Assembly (NCBI RefSeq): GCF_000151315.2
Contig: NW_011887302.1
Location: 624,014 to 688,013, forward strand
Length of the DNA stretch: 64,000 nucleotides
Reading direction: 5' to 3'
DNA from: Capsaspora owczarzaki ATCC 30864
Taxonomy: Eukaryota; Opisthokonta; Filasterea
Shown: positions 9,237-21,024 of the stretch, piece after piece
Position numbering within the stretch: position 1 is the first letter of the stretch
How the letters are laid out: each line of letters starts with the position of its first letter
Made by a program: the position numbers and the translations under genes
The notes under the pieces: model-generated
The model's input: only the letters and a program-made list of their open reading frames with translations
What the model was told of the DNA's origin: nothing
Database searches by the model: none

Positions 9237-12200
9237 CTAGAAGTTGCGGGCGACAGATTCTGACTGCAGAACATGAGCATCGTGCAGCGCGTCGAGAGCA
9301 CACGCAGCAGACCACGCCTGGACTGGGCTGGAGTCGGCACAGATGGTCCCGTTGGTGTTGGTCAGCTCCGTCAGGCCTAGCCAGGGCGAGTCGAGTAGGG
9401 CCTCGCGATACCGTGCAAGGGCTGCCTCGACGATCAGCGCCGTCAGATGACCGTCGTCCTGCGAGGACGATTCTGGCACAACAGAGGCCCTTTGCACGGG
9501 GAAGGAGGTGCGACGATGGATCTCGTGGACGCGTGGAGCGGGAGGGCGGGCCGTGGCCGCAACAAAGTCACTGCCATCCTCAGAGCTCAGTGTCGTCATC
9601 TTCATGCACGCACGCAAAAAGTAGCCAGTGCACCAGACCCACTCCGGCCCCTGGTGGTAGTTGAATCCACGGGACGTTGCGTGGTCGGTTGAATCCACGC
9701 TGTTGACATAGTCACCGCGATAGGCCCAATCCTTGGGATCCAATGTGCGCATGCCTAAAGGCCCCACCAAGGTCTGCTCAATCACCTGCAGCGCAGCAAT
9801 GGCCTTCTCGGGGGAGAAGAGCTCTGGTGCAACCGTCATTGCGACGCACTGATTCGGACGGAGCTGGTAGTCGCCAAAATGCTGGGTGGCTCCGAGCGTG
9901 TCCTTGTAGATGCCGCGACGATTGACCGTTGCGCGGTCAATCGCATAACTGGCATCCATGACCGGAAGCGGTGGTACCCAAAAGTACGGCTCGAACGCGA
10001 GTTGAAGACGAGCATTCCACTCCTTGTACGACAAGAAGCCGTCGTCCGGTCTCGCAGCAGCAAGATTGGCGCGGCGAAGCGCCTCGACAAACGCCGTTGG
10101 CTGCTGGGCCAGAGCGGCACCAACACTGGGCGTGGTGGCCGCCGCCTGCACATCTCCAGCTGCAACCGTCACACCCTGGAAAGCAAAGTCTCCGTTGGCG
10201 CCGAGATGAGCCAGCCAGCGCACGGTCGACTTGACAAGACCAATGATTTCAATGTCTGCGCCGTCTCGTGGTGTTGCGGGCTGGCCGGAATTGCCCGCGC
10301 GAGCAGACTCGCCCATCTTGTCCATCCACGTGCCGCAGTTGTTGGCATTGCCGCCAAAGACAAAGCCCGTCACAGGATCGAGCGCAATCCGAACGTTAAA
10401 GCCCTCGTCGCGCATCTTGTCGTCAATCCGCGGACCTGCGTTCCACTCTCTGAACGCGATGCCAGTGGCATGAGCCTGCATGATTTCCTGGACAATTTCG
10501 GCCAAACTCATGACCACGGCTTTGGAAGAAACGCCTTGCTCCGGCTTCCACTCAAACTCGCCTGCAGCTCGGCCCGCCACGATCAAGGGTGAGGTGGAGG
10601 CCGAGGCCGAAGTGTTCAGAGGGCTGTGGTGGTGGTGCTGACTGTTGTTGTTGTTGTTGTTGTTGTTGCTGTTGTTGCTGTTGTTGTGGACGAGCCGAGA
10701 ATGAGGGTGCTCCGTTCTCGCGGCGGGAGCAGGAGGCAGATTGCTCTCAACTGTGCGGTGGTACTCGTCACACTTGGCTTGGTCGTTGTAAGGGAAGATG
10801 CGCACCACCTTGGCAGCAAGAATCGCCGTCCCTTCGGGCGCCATGGAACAGTAGTCTTGCAGCGCTTGCAAAAACCACCAGGTCGCGTCGCGGGCATTGT
10901 ACCGTGGGTTGCGCCCGCTGTCGAGCAGGTTGGGGATGAGGCCATGTCTCAGTGTGGTGGCAAAACCAAGCAGCAGCTCACGCGCTTCGGCAAACCGCTG
11001 CGTCACCAAAAACAAGCCGCGCAGCGCAATGAACGTGTCGCGACCCCAGCAGCGCATATAGCCGCTGGAAAAGTGGGGTAGGCCCGCGGCCAGCGAGACG
11101 GAATGCGCGCTCGGAATCAGGCCGGGTCTCATTGCTAAGAGTGGCGAGTGCTGCATTTGGCCAAACAACGAGATCGATGACAAGCAGAGCATGCGCGTCA
11201 GCGCCGAGCCCTTCCCGATCGCCGGGCCCATGAGTTGCCAGCTATGATACAGGAGCTTTCCGTGCAGGTACGACACAATCATGTCAAAATAGGTGGGGAT
11301 CAAATGCCGAGAAAGCCGACAGAGGAAACCAAACATGGTCTGCAACCAACGCCCCAGGCCCCGCGTGGCTGGACTGCATTCAGGCCGAAGCAGACGGTTG
11401 GCGCAGTAGTCTGGCAGCCAGTTGCCACGGCGCAAGTTGTCGCAGAGAGGATGACCGAGATCATTGTGCAGGGTGACTTGTCTCAAAATGCGAATGAGCC
11501 CATGCAATCCGCAGTACACAAAGTCCCCGATGCTGTCCAAGTGATAGACACCATCGCGGCCGGCGGAATCGTTCCGCTCCTCGGCATCGCACCGGAACAG
11601 GATGTAGTTGAGGTCGACCAGCGTGAGATGGTGCAGAAGATGACGCAGCTCAGCATCGTGGGCAGTGCCAGCGACTTCTTCGCTCAGCACTTCCATCCCA
11701 GGTTGGGCAGCCAGCCTTGGCGAAGAACCAAAGACCACGCGAACGAGGGGGGAGTTGAGATTGAAACCGGAAGAAGTTTGCCGTTTCAAGCCGCCGCCAC
11801 TCCCGCGAGCATGGGCATCTCCTTCAGAGACGGGTGAAGACGAGCGTAGGACTTCTTGGACATCCGTGTCGATTGCGAGACTTTGCAGACTGCGATTGCT
11901 GCCCGAGCCGCTGCGCGCAAGGCCTTTCGTGAGTTTGAGCATGTGCTTGTTCGTGATGGTGGAATCTGCCGCGTGTCGCACGGCCAGCATTGTGTCGACC
12001 GTGTCCTGACTGAGACGGCGACGCAGACTATCAGCAGCCTGCTGCACCTGAACGGGCGGGATGACCTTCAAGACAATCACTGCACCAGCAGGGAATGACT
12101 TGAACGACAGCGATTGCACCACTTCTTGTTGGGCAACGGACGTGTCGGTGAGCACGATAAACTCGGATTCCTTCGGACTCAAGTCCTGCCGAATGTACAG

Positions 12201-14803
12201 CTTGTGATGGAAGCCGTTCAGAAACTCAGAGCTCGGCTTGTACGGGCGCACGTGGTCCTCGAGCAGCATGGCTTCAAAGATGATGGACGAGCACGTTCCC
12301 GTCAGCAGCAGCGACGCATTGCACGAGCGATCTTGCGACGGGGTGGAATGGTAGGCAGAGTGCGCAACCATGACAATCGACTCGTGGGTGATGGGACAGT
12401 GCCGCGTGATGGCGACGACGTTGTCAGTGAGCCGATCCACGAAGGTTTGATTGAACATGTTGGGGATCATGCTTCGATGAAGACTGTTGAGGATGGCCTT
12501 GGCCCGCGTAATGCCACTGTCCAGCGTCGTGATTGCGGATGGATCGAGGCTGGGATTTTCGTCGGTTGTCTCCACCCACGAGCTGTAGTAGCGCGTCTCA
12601 GTCACAACATTGACGGCATGCGGGAGCAGAGTGTCGTAGCCACGGCTGCTCCCCGTTGCACAGCAAGCCATCGCCACGAACGCCGAGTTGGGCAGGGTGT
12701 CGTAAACAGTGCGCTTCTCTGAAGGGAGCGGGTTGTCGTGCGTGGTGTCCATCAGAAGCGCGTGGCAAGCCGTCGGCACGAGGGGAACAACGGTACCAAG
12801 ACGAAGCAGCGAGCCGACGGGCGTCCCGCTGTACATGTGGACAAAGTGCGCCAGCTCCGCTGGGGCGGCGACAGACATGGCTTCGCGGATGAGCGAGTGG
12901 ATGCCAAGGCGATTGACAAACACCTTGTCCGTTGCATCCGAGCCAGTGAACAACTCGGCGACAACGTACAAGTCTGGGTTGATCTGGCGAGCCGCGTCCA
13001 GCAGGTACTCTGCCACCGGTAGCGGCGTTGTATGGCAGTTGTCGATGCGAATACCATGGAAAATGCGCGCCGTCTGAATGGCGTACTCGCGCATGTGCGC
13101 CCACAGCCACGGCGAGTCCGAGGGTTGGGAGCCGTACCGCAGTTTGACGCAGTCGCCCCACACAATCACCTGTCGACGCAGGTACGCCTGAGAGTCCGGC
13201 CCAGCAAAGTCCCGGATGGGATCCCATGCCCAAATCCAGCCGTTGTTGGCCAGAATCAAGCTCGGGGTCACGGCGGCCTCAACCGTGTGTGGAGCAACGC
13301 GCTTGGTGCCAAGCTCCGAGTCGGCAATGTGCGACGCAGACCATGGCTGGATGGGCTGGACGAGGCGCTGGAAGGAAATATCGGCCGGGACTTCGTCAGG
13401 CTGGCAGGTGGCTGGCACAGGGGACGGGGCGTACGCACCGGGAAGCACGGTAAAGTACGGATCAAGCAACGGCTTGGCCAGCGTGACAGCCGGCTTGCGA
13501 GGGCCTTTGGGATCGAGGCGTTCGTAACGAAGCGTGTTGCAAATGTTCTCCACGATGGCATCCAACAGCGCGTCCGTCTCGTGGTAGATGGGCAGGTTGA
13601 TCCGGTCGAGCGCATCTCGGAAACGCCGGCAAGCTTGGCCAATCAGGTTGAGGAGTGCAGGGTTGGCATGCAAATCTGCCTCGGACAACGCTGCAGCCGC
13701 GTCTGGGGTGCGGTTTCGCAGGAAGGCACGGACTTGCGTGAGGGCGTCGCGGCCATACAGCAGAATAGCCACGTCCAAATCGGCAGTGCGCTCAAAGCGG
13801 TCTCCGAGGCGGTGGCGAGACGGTGGAAAGATGTGAGCCAGCTCCTCGTCTGCAGAGAGCTGGCCCGGCAGATCGTGGCGAGGTAGTTGTGAGTCGGACA
13901 GGAGCCGCGTTCGAAACTCGGCCAGGGCGTTGTCAACGTGGATGACAAAGAATTCCCAGAGCGCCAGGCTAGGCAGGACAGCATCGCGCAGGTACTCGGC
14001 GATATCGTGAACGTGACTTTCTGAGGTGATTTCTGCGCCAAGTTCAGGCAAGAAATTCCGCGCAAGGTCCCGAGAGAACTGACAAACCGCGGCCTCGACA
14101 ACGTAGGCGGCTCTGAGATGGCGGCTGTTGTCCAGGTTGAATCCCGCCTCGGGGTGAAGCGGCAGCCAGGGCGAATCGGGGGACGTGTGGTTCCACACAA
14201 CGTCCGAGACAGAAAGCGTGTCGTGCTCAAACTCGAGCTCGTGCACCACACTAGCGAGTCGCTTCCAAGCGTCTTCAGTCGACAATCCTGGGAAGAGTGT
14301 TGGATTGAGGCGCAGCTGGTCGCTCAGAGAATACGCAGAGTTGGAGCCGCCCAACGCCTGCAGCGGCGTAAAGTGAATCATGTTGTAACCGGCTTCCATG
14401 GAGGGCTTCAGTCGGCGCTCCCAGTCATCCACCCGGCCAAGGCACTTTGACAAGACCGTTTGCATGCAGATCGCGTCGAGTTGCAATGCCAACCCGCGAA
14501 TGAGCAAGTTTGGTTGGACGACAAACGCGCCAGCGTATCGTTGGCCAGGAGAGCTGCGGATGGGCATGGGTAGGTGAGTGGAAAGTCCTCGCGAGAAGCA
14601 TGAGATAATTGCATCTCAAACCCCCCCCCCCCCAAAGCGTTGGAGACGGAAAGCACTCAAAACAACTTACTGATCGCGCGGGTCGATGGGCTCACAATCG
14701 ACGTAAAACTGGAAGGCGCCCGACCGGTCGATTTCAAGGTCGGCAAAGCGACTGCCAGAGTCAATGGCGGATCCCGTTGTCACCGTTTGCCTGTGTTACA
14801 ACG

Positions 14804-14841
<38 letters not shown>

Positions 14842-15495
14842 GTGTAGTTGGAGTGAGTTATCGAGTCGAGGAGTGAGTGAAACAACAACGGGGGAAAAAA
14901 GCCCGCCTCGTGCATGCGTTGGCCCTCGCAAAGCCATGCAGCAGCGTTACCATTCTAGATGAGTGTAGACGTCGCGGTTGAACGGTCGAAGACGTGGTGC
15001 TTGGGGAGCTGCGGCCTCCGAAACGACCACTGTCGGTAGGACGGCCGATTCGCCGGCGGCGCCTTGGCCGTGACTGGCAGCGCTTGCCAGCTCGTTCGAC
15101 CCCACGCTTGACACGGACGTCCTTGGCGTTGACGATGATGAGGCACTCTCGGACTCGGTCATCGCTGACGGGTAGTTGCAGTAGAGATTGACTCGAAACC
15201 CTTGCAGCGTCGAATCTCGCGCGAATCGCAGCACGCTCCCTGCGTTTCAAGCAGTGAGGGGGGTTTTTTCAATGGTCAAGCACACTTTAGGTGAGTAACG
15301 CGCTGTTTCATGCGAGTCGTAGGAGCCGAGTCGCCTGTCCTTTCATGTTTCGTTGTGTTTTGGTGCTGCACCTTTGGGGAGCGAGTAGTGCTGCGATTCA
15401 GCGAGCGTCTTGCTGGCAGTGAGGAGCAGCACCCAGACGATGCGGCCGTCCGACCGCGGCTCCATGCTCGGATCCAACTCGGGTGCGAACGACAT
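9237..15495 (-). CDS. AGL: Glycogen debranching enzyme (4-alpha-glucanotransferase / amylo-1,6-glucosidase)
   Basis: Bifunctional cytosolic enzyme that moves short glucan branches and then hydrolyses the remaining alpha-1,6 glucose. Four exons, 15495-15372, 15239-14951, 14790-14671 and 14553-9237, give about 1,949 residues, longer than the ~1,530 of animal AGL because of inserts. The N-terminal segment STLQGFRVNLYCNYP and YNMIHFTPLQALGGSNSAYS are family landmarks. The transferase half has the nucleophile region GIRIDNCHTTP near 13,045 and the acid region VAELFTGSD near 12,965. The glucosidase half has GYMRCWGRDTFIALRG, YNARDATWWF and NNCGTWMDKMGES. Inserts include a poly-Asn/His stretch coded by an AAC/AAT repeat (10,640-10,690) and a Ser/Gly-rich segment near 11,850. 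The first donor (GTGCAG) is weak, so exon 1 is the least certain part. Confidence 0.95.
14808..14838 (-). repeat. (CT)n tract at the 3' end of an AGL intron
   Basis: GA repeat on the plus strand, so CT on the coding strand. It ends about 16 bases before the acceptor at 14791 and so serves as the polypyrimidine tract of the intron 14950-14791. Confidence 0.75.
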
Positions 15496-15516
15496 TGGAA
15501 ATTGAAAAGAGAATTG

Positions 15517-15543
<27 letters not shown>
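15517..15543 (-). promoter_or_regulatory. Poly(T) tract 21 bases before the AGL start
   Basis: Twenty-seven A on the plus strand, hence T on the coding strand, directly upstream of the AGL start at 15495. Same arrangement as at four other genes. Confidence 0.45.
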
Positions 15544-15549
<6 letters not shown>

Positions 15550-16076
15550 TAAAAGTAAGAAAAATGGATCAAAGAAAATTTCCTATCGACAAAGCAACTC
15601 AGATCTGAGTCACATGAAAGCAGAGAATAGTGAAAAACGACGAGGAAAAAAGACGAAGAGAAAGGGCACAAAGGACAAAGGACAAAAAGTCATTGCAATA
15701 CGGCGAAAAACAAGAGCAAAAAGAGACGACAAGTTCAATGCACGCCTGCTCCCGATGAGAGCATATTCACATAAATCTATGCCATTTTGCGTGTGTCTCT
15801 ATTGGATCTGTGGTGGATGCACATGGAGACAGCGCGCCTGACATCGAAATCTGAGTTTCCAAACTCGGATTTCTGTCACTCCAAATTTTTTCATCTCACA
15901 AATCCTGGATTCCCAGTCAACTGCACGACGCCTGTCCCTCGCAGTGCGGGGCGACTTGCGCAACACCAAGCTCGTGGTACGGAAGAGTTTACCGTTGGGG
16001 ATGTGCTTCGTGCTTGTTCACGCGTTCGTTTTTGACGCGCTCAAATTTGGATGATTTGGACTGGTTTTTTTGGTAG
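15544..16076. other. Upstream region of the RtcB gene, possible 5' exon
   Basis: No clear gene. The segment about 15917-15978 could be an upstream RtcB exon. It follows TTCCCAG, reads RRLSLAVRGDLRNTKLV, and ends at a GTACGG donor. The RtcB start at 16077 follows a T-rich TTTTTTGGTAG that looks like a splice acceptor. Joined, the segment would supply the first two strands of the ubiquitin-like N-terminus. I could not place a start codon for it, so this is inference. Confidence 0.35.
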
Positions 16077-17633
16077 ATGGTTGAGCAAGACACGACGTAC
16101 ACTGCACTCGTCTCCTCATTCAAGCAAAAGCTGCGTATCAAAGCCAAGGCACTGTACCGGATCATGCCAGACGGCTCCGAGATGCTGCTGCAGACGGATG
16201 GCGATGTGACGGGATTGCCATCTGGTTGCATTGTTGTCGGATCGACCACCGCTGCTGCTGCCACATCCACCACCGCCACTGCTTCTGCTGCTGCATCTAC
16301 TCCTGCTGGTGCCTCATCGAGCAGCACTCCGCAGATCAGTGCGGGCAACGGCGACTCGGCCTCGGCCTCGTCCTCCGGTAACACTGACAACTCGCTTCTT
16401 ACGCAACACGCTGCGAATGTTGACGTCACTTACTCACCAGTGCCGAAACTGGCCCCCCATCAACACTTAGCTGCGCAATTGGCTGCCCCGAGCATTCGCG
16501 TGCTGGCTGACAAGAGCTGGACCGACGACGATGCTGTAAAGCAGCTCCACCAGGTCGCTGCGTCGCTGGAAGACGTCGTGTTCGCCGTCGGATTGCCCGA
16601 TTTGCACGTCTCGAAGGGATTTCCAGTGGGCACGGCATTTGCTACGCGGTCGATCGTGTACCCTGCATTGATTGGAGATGACATTGGCTGCGGCATGGCG
16701 CTCTTCAAGACGGAAATGCAGTCCAAGCACGCACACAAGGCCGACAAGTGGCTGAACAAGCTGCACGACCTCGACCGCGCGTACCAGGGCGAAGACGTGC
16801 CTCGGTGGCTGCGCGAGTTCGATGTAGAGCCGACGGAGCACGATGCAGCTTGCCTCGGCACGATTGGCGGCGGAAACCACTTTGCAGAGCTGCAGCAAGT
16901 CGAGCGTGTCGAGAATCGCGAGCTGTTTGCCCAGCTTGGCATGACGGAAGAAAGCCTCTACCTGCTCGTTCACAGTGGGTCGCGTGGGTTTGGACGCGCA
17001 GTGCTCTCGCGGCACCTCGACACGCTGGGCGCGGTCGGCGTCGCGCAAGGCAGTCCTGCCTGCGAAACTTACTTGAAGTCGCACGACCACGCCTGTCGCT
17101 GGGCCCGCTGCAACCGCGCAATCATTGCAAACCGTTTCCTTGACGCACTCAACACCTCGGGCACCCAGATTCTTGACATTTGGCACAACTCGGTGGCCCG
17201 GACGCCGTTGGTTGACGGCTCGAGCTGTTGGCTGCATCGCAAAGGCGCCGCCCCTGCCGACAAGGGCCCCGTGGTCATTCCTGGCTCGCGCGGTGCTTTC
17301 AGTTATCTCGTGATGCCCACCTCGAACGCGGACGCGCAAGAGTTTGGTGGCTACAGCCTGGCGCACGGTGCAGGTCGGAAATGGGCGCGCTCCAAGGCGC
17401 TGGCGGTTGGCAAATCACGCTTTCCTCAGCCCAGCGCACTCACTACCACCCCTCTCGGTAGTCACGTCGTGTGCGAGGACAAGCAGCTCCTGTACGAAGA
17501 GGCGCCCGATGCCTACAAGGAAATTTCGGACGTTGTGGACGATTTGCAATCGAAAAACCTGATTCAAGTGGTTGCAGTGATGCGGCCAGTGATTAGCTAC
17601 AAGACACGAGCGAACGAGCACCCCCACAAGTAG
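16077..17633 (+). CDS. rtcB: RtcB-family RNA ligase, bacterial-type, with ubiquitin-like N-terminal extension
   Basis: RtcB joins RNA 3'-phosphate (or 2',3'-cyclic phosphate) to 5'-OH ends using GTP and Mn2+. The frame gives 518 residues with no intron. Catalytic motifs seen: GDDIGCGM (metal-binding Cys), GTIGGGNHFAE (Asn and His), HSGSRGFG, HRKGAAPA, and AHGAGRKWARS with the His that takes GMP. The wording matches bacterial RtcB2-like ligases rather than the archaeal/animal tRNA ligase RTCB, which has a longer insert. The N-terminal ~55 residues (LVSSFKQKLRIKAKALYRI) look like half of a PB1/ubiquitin-like fold, followed by an Ala/Ser/Thr-rich linker to about residue 130. The start may be internal to the real gene (see 15544-16076). 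Convergent with SLC38A9. Likely gained by horizontal transfer (inference). Confidence 0.88.
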   Translation: MVEQDTTYTALVSSFKQKLRIKAKALYRIMPDGSEMLLQTDGDVTGLPSGCIVVGSTTAAAATSTTATASAAASTPAGASSSSTPQISAGNGDSASASSSGNTDNSLLTQHAANVDVTYSPVPKLAPHQHLAAQLAAPSIRVLADKSWTDDDAVKQLHQVAASLEDVVFAVGLPDLHVSKGFPVGTAFATRSIVYPALIGDDIGCGMALFKTEMQSKHAHKADKWLNKLHDLDRAYQGEDVPRWLREFDVEPTEHDAACLGTIGGGNHFAELQQVERVENRELFAQLGMTEESLYLLVHSGSRGFGRAVLSRHLDTLGAVGVAQGSPACETYLKSHDHACRWARCNRAIIANRFLDALNTSGTQILDIWHNSVARTPLVDGSSCWLHRKGAAPADKGPVVIPGSRGAFSYLVMPTSNADAQEFGGYSLAHGAGRKWARSKALAVGKSRFPQPSALTTTPLGSHVVCEDKQLLYEEAPDAYKEISDVVDDLQSKNLIQVVAVMRPVISYKTRANEHPHK

Positions 17634-17805
17634 GCTGCTCAGGTTTTCGCAGGTGTTCTTAGTCCCGCTTCGTTATTGTTGCTGTTGTTGTTATTTTGAT
17701 TTTCAGCGAACTTGTATTCTAAACGAATTTTAATAAATGGCAAGACATGTTAACGTCAAAACGCAAGGAGGATGCACGAGCAAACCAAAAACAAAATGCT
17801 CAAAA
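17634..17805. terminator. Short convergent 3' region with AATAAA
   Basis: Only about 170 bases separate the stop codons of the RtcB (+) and SLC38A9-like (-) genes. An AATAAA at 17732-17737 on the plus strand could be the RtcB polyadenylation signal. Confidence 0.45.
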
Positions 17806-20800
17806 TCAAAGAACCGCAAACTGGCCAATCAAATTGCCAGCGCCAAGGACAATCAAGCCCCAGTGCAGAACGAGCTGAGTGCGCGTCAACTTGTTTGCGC
17901 GACGCAGCGCTTCGAGATGAATGAGGCATGGAAGAGCAAACACGAGCGCCAACCCGCTGAAAGCTCCAGTGAACCTGTTGGAAACCACGGGGAGGGGGAC
18001 AGAAAAATCAAGCTGATTAGAATACTAAGAAGTGTGAAACGATCTGGTCGACATGCATCCAATCACTGACCGAATAATGTCGCCGATGTTTGGGTACACG
18101 ATAGCCATCGTGACACATGCAGCGGTGATGACTGCGTTGAGCACAGTTACTTTGAAGAAGCTGTTTGCGTGGGCATCAACAAAACAAACAATTTGTTGGC
18201 GAGGCAATAACCTCGGAAAGAGACAAGTCGCATCGTCACAGTGCGCAAGGCAAGCAGAACTCACCTCGGGTACGGACTACCAAAGAAGGAATTCATGAAC
18301 TGGAAGCGCACAATGTACATGAGCAGGGGGAATCTGCAAGCGACGGCGATGGAATGGTGAGCCGTTAGAACATGGTCGCAGACTTCCCTCGGCCGTCATC
18401 CTTACACTGTAATCATCTGGAACAGCAGGAAGCAGCGTGCAACAAGCGCCATGACGTCGCTCTTTTGGAAGTTCTCGAGCAGATTGGAGGTAATCTTATC
18501 TTTATCGCCATCAAAAGTGATAAAGAAGATAAATCCAACCACGGCGTAGGTCATGGCCACAAGACCGTATGCAATGCTGAGATCGCGAACCTGTATCAGA
18601 GTTCCAAAGTTCAGCCACGAGTCATTCGCTGCAGAAACCACACAAAACGAAACACCTGCATACATTGTTGGCCGGGTTGCGGTTGTTGCGCACAATGGAC
18701 AAACTGCCATTGTGCATAAAGAAGGACAGGGTCAAGACACCAGCGAGAGAAATAAAGTGCCCGTCAAACTCTTTAACGTGGTCAAAGTGCACGCCACTTT
18801 CGGCGCCCTTGTAGAGCACAAAGAAGATGATGTAGGCAATCGAAACGACTCCTGAGAAAAGCAGAAAGGCCAAAAACAAGGCATGAGTCAGAAAAAAGCC
18901 TGGAAATTTTGTAAAGTATGGAAACCGTGTGTGTTGGTGACTGACTCACCGAACGAGTTGAACTTGGTGAAGAAGGTCAGGGACTTGAAGCTGCAAAGGG
19001 GGAACAGCAACACAACCAAATACAAAGGAGCGTAGGTATTGTTCCAGTACTCGCTGAAGGTATCTGACGATGTACTAGAGGAGTTGCTGTTTCCGTGATC
19101 TGTGTACAGCGTTTGTTTCCAACATCGTCCGTGAGACCGCCATTCATCAAAATTCAGCGTCAGACAGTGCATTCTGCAGTGTTGACTTTATGACGTACCG
19201 TGGATGTAATCAACCGTGGCAAACAAGAATCCAGACATCAACACCCAATACACAATTTGCGCGCCAACATAAGTGACCAAGGCAAATGTGATGGCGACGT
19301 AGAATCCTTTTCGACCCAGGAATTGCTGAGCAACCTCTGGCAGTTCGACTTCTTCACCCTTGGGACCTGGCGGCAGGTGCAAAAAACGCGGGGGAAGAGA
19401 CAGACAGTTGGCTTGTGAGAGTCCAACTTGCAAATGCGATCAAGCAGCAAATGAACACCAGACCACCGGAACTCACCAAATCCACCATTGCCGTGACGAA
19501 CCACGAGCGTGCAAGTGTACAGCGTGATCAAGGCCATGGCAATCATGGTAATGATGGCAAGAGAGAATCCCGCTTGTTGGATTGCCCAAGGCATGGAGAG
19601 CATGGATGTTCCGATCATGGTGTTCCAGATCGAGAGGCTGTTGCGGGAGTAGATCGGAGTGGTGGTGGTTGGGGAAGTGACATTGATCGAAATGGCAAAC
19701 GCCAACATTCTGAGCATTGTTCGACTTACATGGTGACAAGACTCGACTGCGATGGCTTCGACGCCTTGCCGCCAATTGCTGACAGAATGAACAAATTGGG
19801 CGGCAAAACATGGTTGGGTATCCGCTGTCGTGCGTACAAATAGCGCAGAATGATCAGACAAAGTCCGATTCCCCCAGACACAACATCACTGACAACCCAA
19901 AAAAGCAATGCACATACCAGAGTCTCAACTTCGGCAGGGGCAAGCTTGTTGTAGTACTTGTAGCGGCTGTACATGGCGGACGCGGGAGTCGGCGAGCTGG
20001 TTGGTGTGTAGTTGAGGGGCCTGCGTTCGCCACTCTTGCTTGTGATTGAGTGCGTACTGAGCAGATGCGGATCCGAGGACGAGGTTGACAATGCAGCATT
20101 GCTCGGGCTGTGATCGCGGCCAGTTCCAGTCAACGAGTGCGCGCTCGCAACGCGTGGCAGTCCAGCGGACGTATCCGAGGACGTAGACGGGTGGCGCGAG
20201 TGCCCGTGCTTGGACTTGCCAGCCAACGCGCTGCTTGACGAGCCAGTAGCAGCATTGCTCGTGGTAGTGCCCGTTGCACCATAGTGGGGCCCAGCACCAG
20301 CACTGTGAGGTCCCAGCAGCGATCCTGTCGTCTGCGGTGTTGGCGAATGCCTCGACAGTGCAGCCGCAGCCGCCGCCGACCGCGTCTCGTCGCCCACCTG
20401 CAGACTGCTGGACGAAGCAGCAGCAGCAGCAGTAGTTGTAGAAGTAGTAGTAGTAGTCGTAGTAGCACCAGACGAAGCAGCAGACGAGGCGGTTCGCTGC
20501 TGCTGCTGGTCACGATCCCCATGCATGAGTCCCGCCCTGCTGCTGCTGCTGACGGTGCTGCTGCTGACGACCTCGCTGGGCTGCGATGCGCCTTGGATGG
20601 AGTAGTACGGGTTGTTCACAAGAAGCCCGTCGGTCGGCTCGGCGGCGTCCTCATCGTCGTCGTCGTCGCTGTTCTGCGCATCAGATGCCTCACGCGGCTG
20701 CGGCTGAAGTCGACGCCTGGACTGCTGCTGCTGCTTCTGCTGCTTCTGCTGCTTCTGCTGTCCACGTCGACTGCTGCTTCCAGTTGATGAAGCAGACGAC

Positions 20801-20865
20801 GACGACGAAGCGGCGGACGGGTGCTCGCTGGACGACGGAAGCAATGGCGAGCGATCGTCTGGCAT
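17806..20865 (-). CDS. SLC38A9: SLC38A9-like lysosomal amino-acid transporter
   Basis: In animals SLC38A9 is the lysosomal arginine sensor that signals through Ragulator-Rag to TORC1. Ten exons (20865-19918, 19824-19730, 19637-19477, 19366-19199, 19099-18950, 18851-18664, 18590-18406, 18333-18265, 18160-18071, 17974-17806) give 740 residues with consistent phases. The first ~290 residues are Ser-rich and hydrophilic, ending in YSRYKYYNKLAP, the equivalent of the conserved segment before TM1 of animal SLC38A9. TM1 reads SLVTILSIWNTMIGTSMLSM, then PWAIQQAGF. Later landmarks include YWVLMSGFLF, NNVRDLSIAYGLV, ARCFLLFQMITV and VYPNIGDIIRFTGAFSGLA. An N-glycosylation-rich loop (NSNSSSTSS) precedes YWNNTYAPLY. 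Eleven membrane segments are expected in the family. A 35-base poly(T) lies just before the start. Confidence 0.93.
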
Positions 20866-20876
20866 GACTGGAATCG

Positions 20877-20911
<35 letters not shown>
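20877..20911 (-). promoter_or_regulatory. Poly(T) tract 11 bases before the SLC38A9-like start
   Basis: Thirty-five A on the plus strand (T on the coding strand), the longest such tract here and the closest to a start codon. Confidence 0.45.
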
Positions 20912-20913
<2 letters not shown>

Positions 20914-21024
20914 TTGACTGGAAAAACGATCAACAACCCGAATGTGTGTGTTTGAATGTACAGATAGGGGGCACGGTGCAGTTGCAAACCGGGGAAACAA
21001 GGGAGGAGAGACGGCGGACTATCA

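Noticed and set aside
11235-13886. Several 200-280-codon open frames on the plus strand inside AGL
   Set aside because: The minus strand codes the debranching enzyme with all catalytic motifs; these are shadows.
15234-15239. Start of AGL exon 2 as a protein start
   Set aside because: The codon is GTG directly after a splice acceptor; a better ATG exon lies at 15495.
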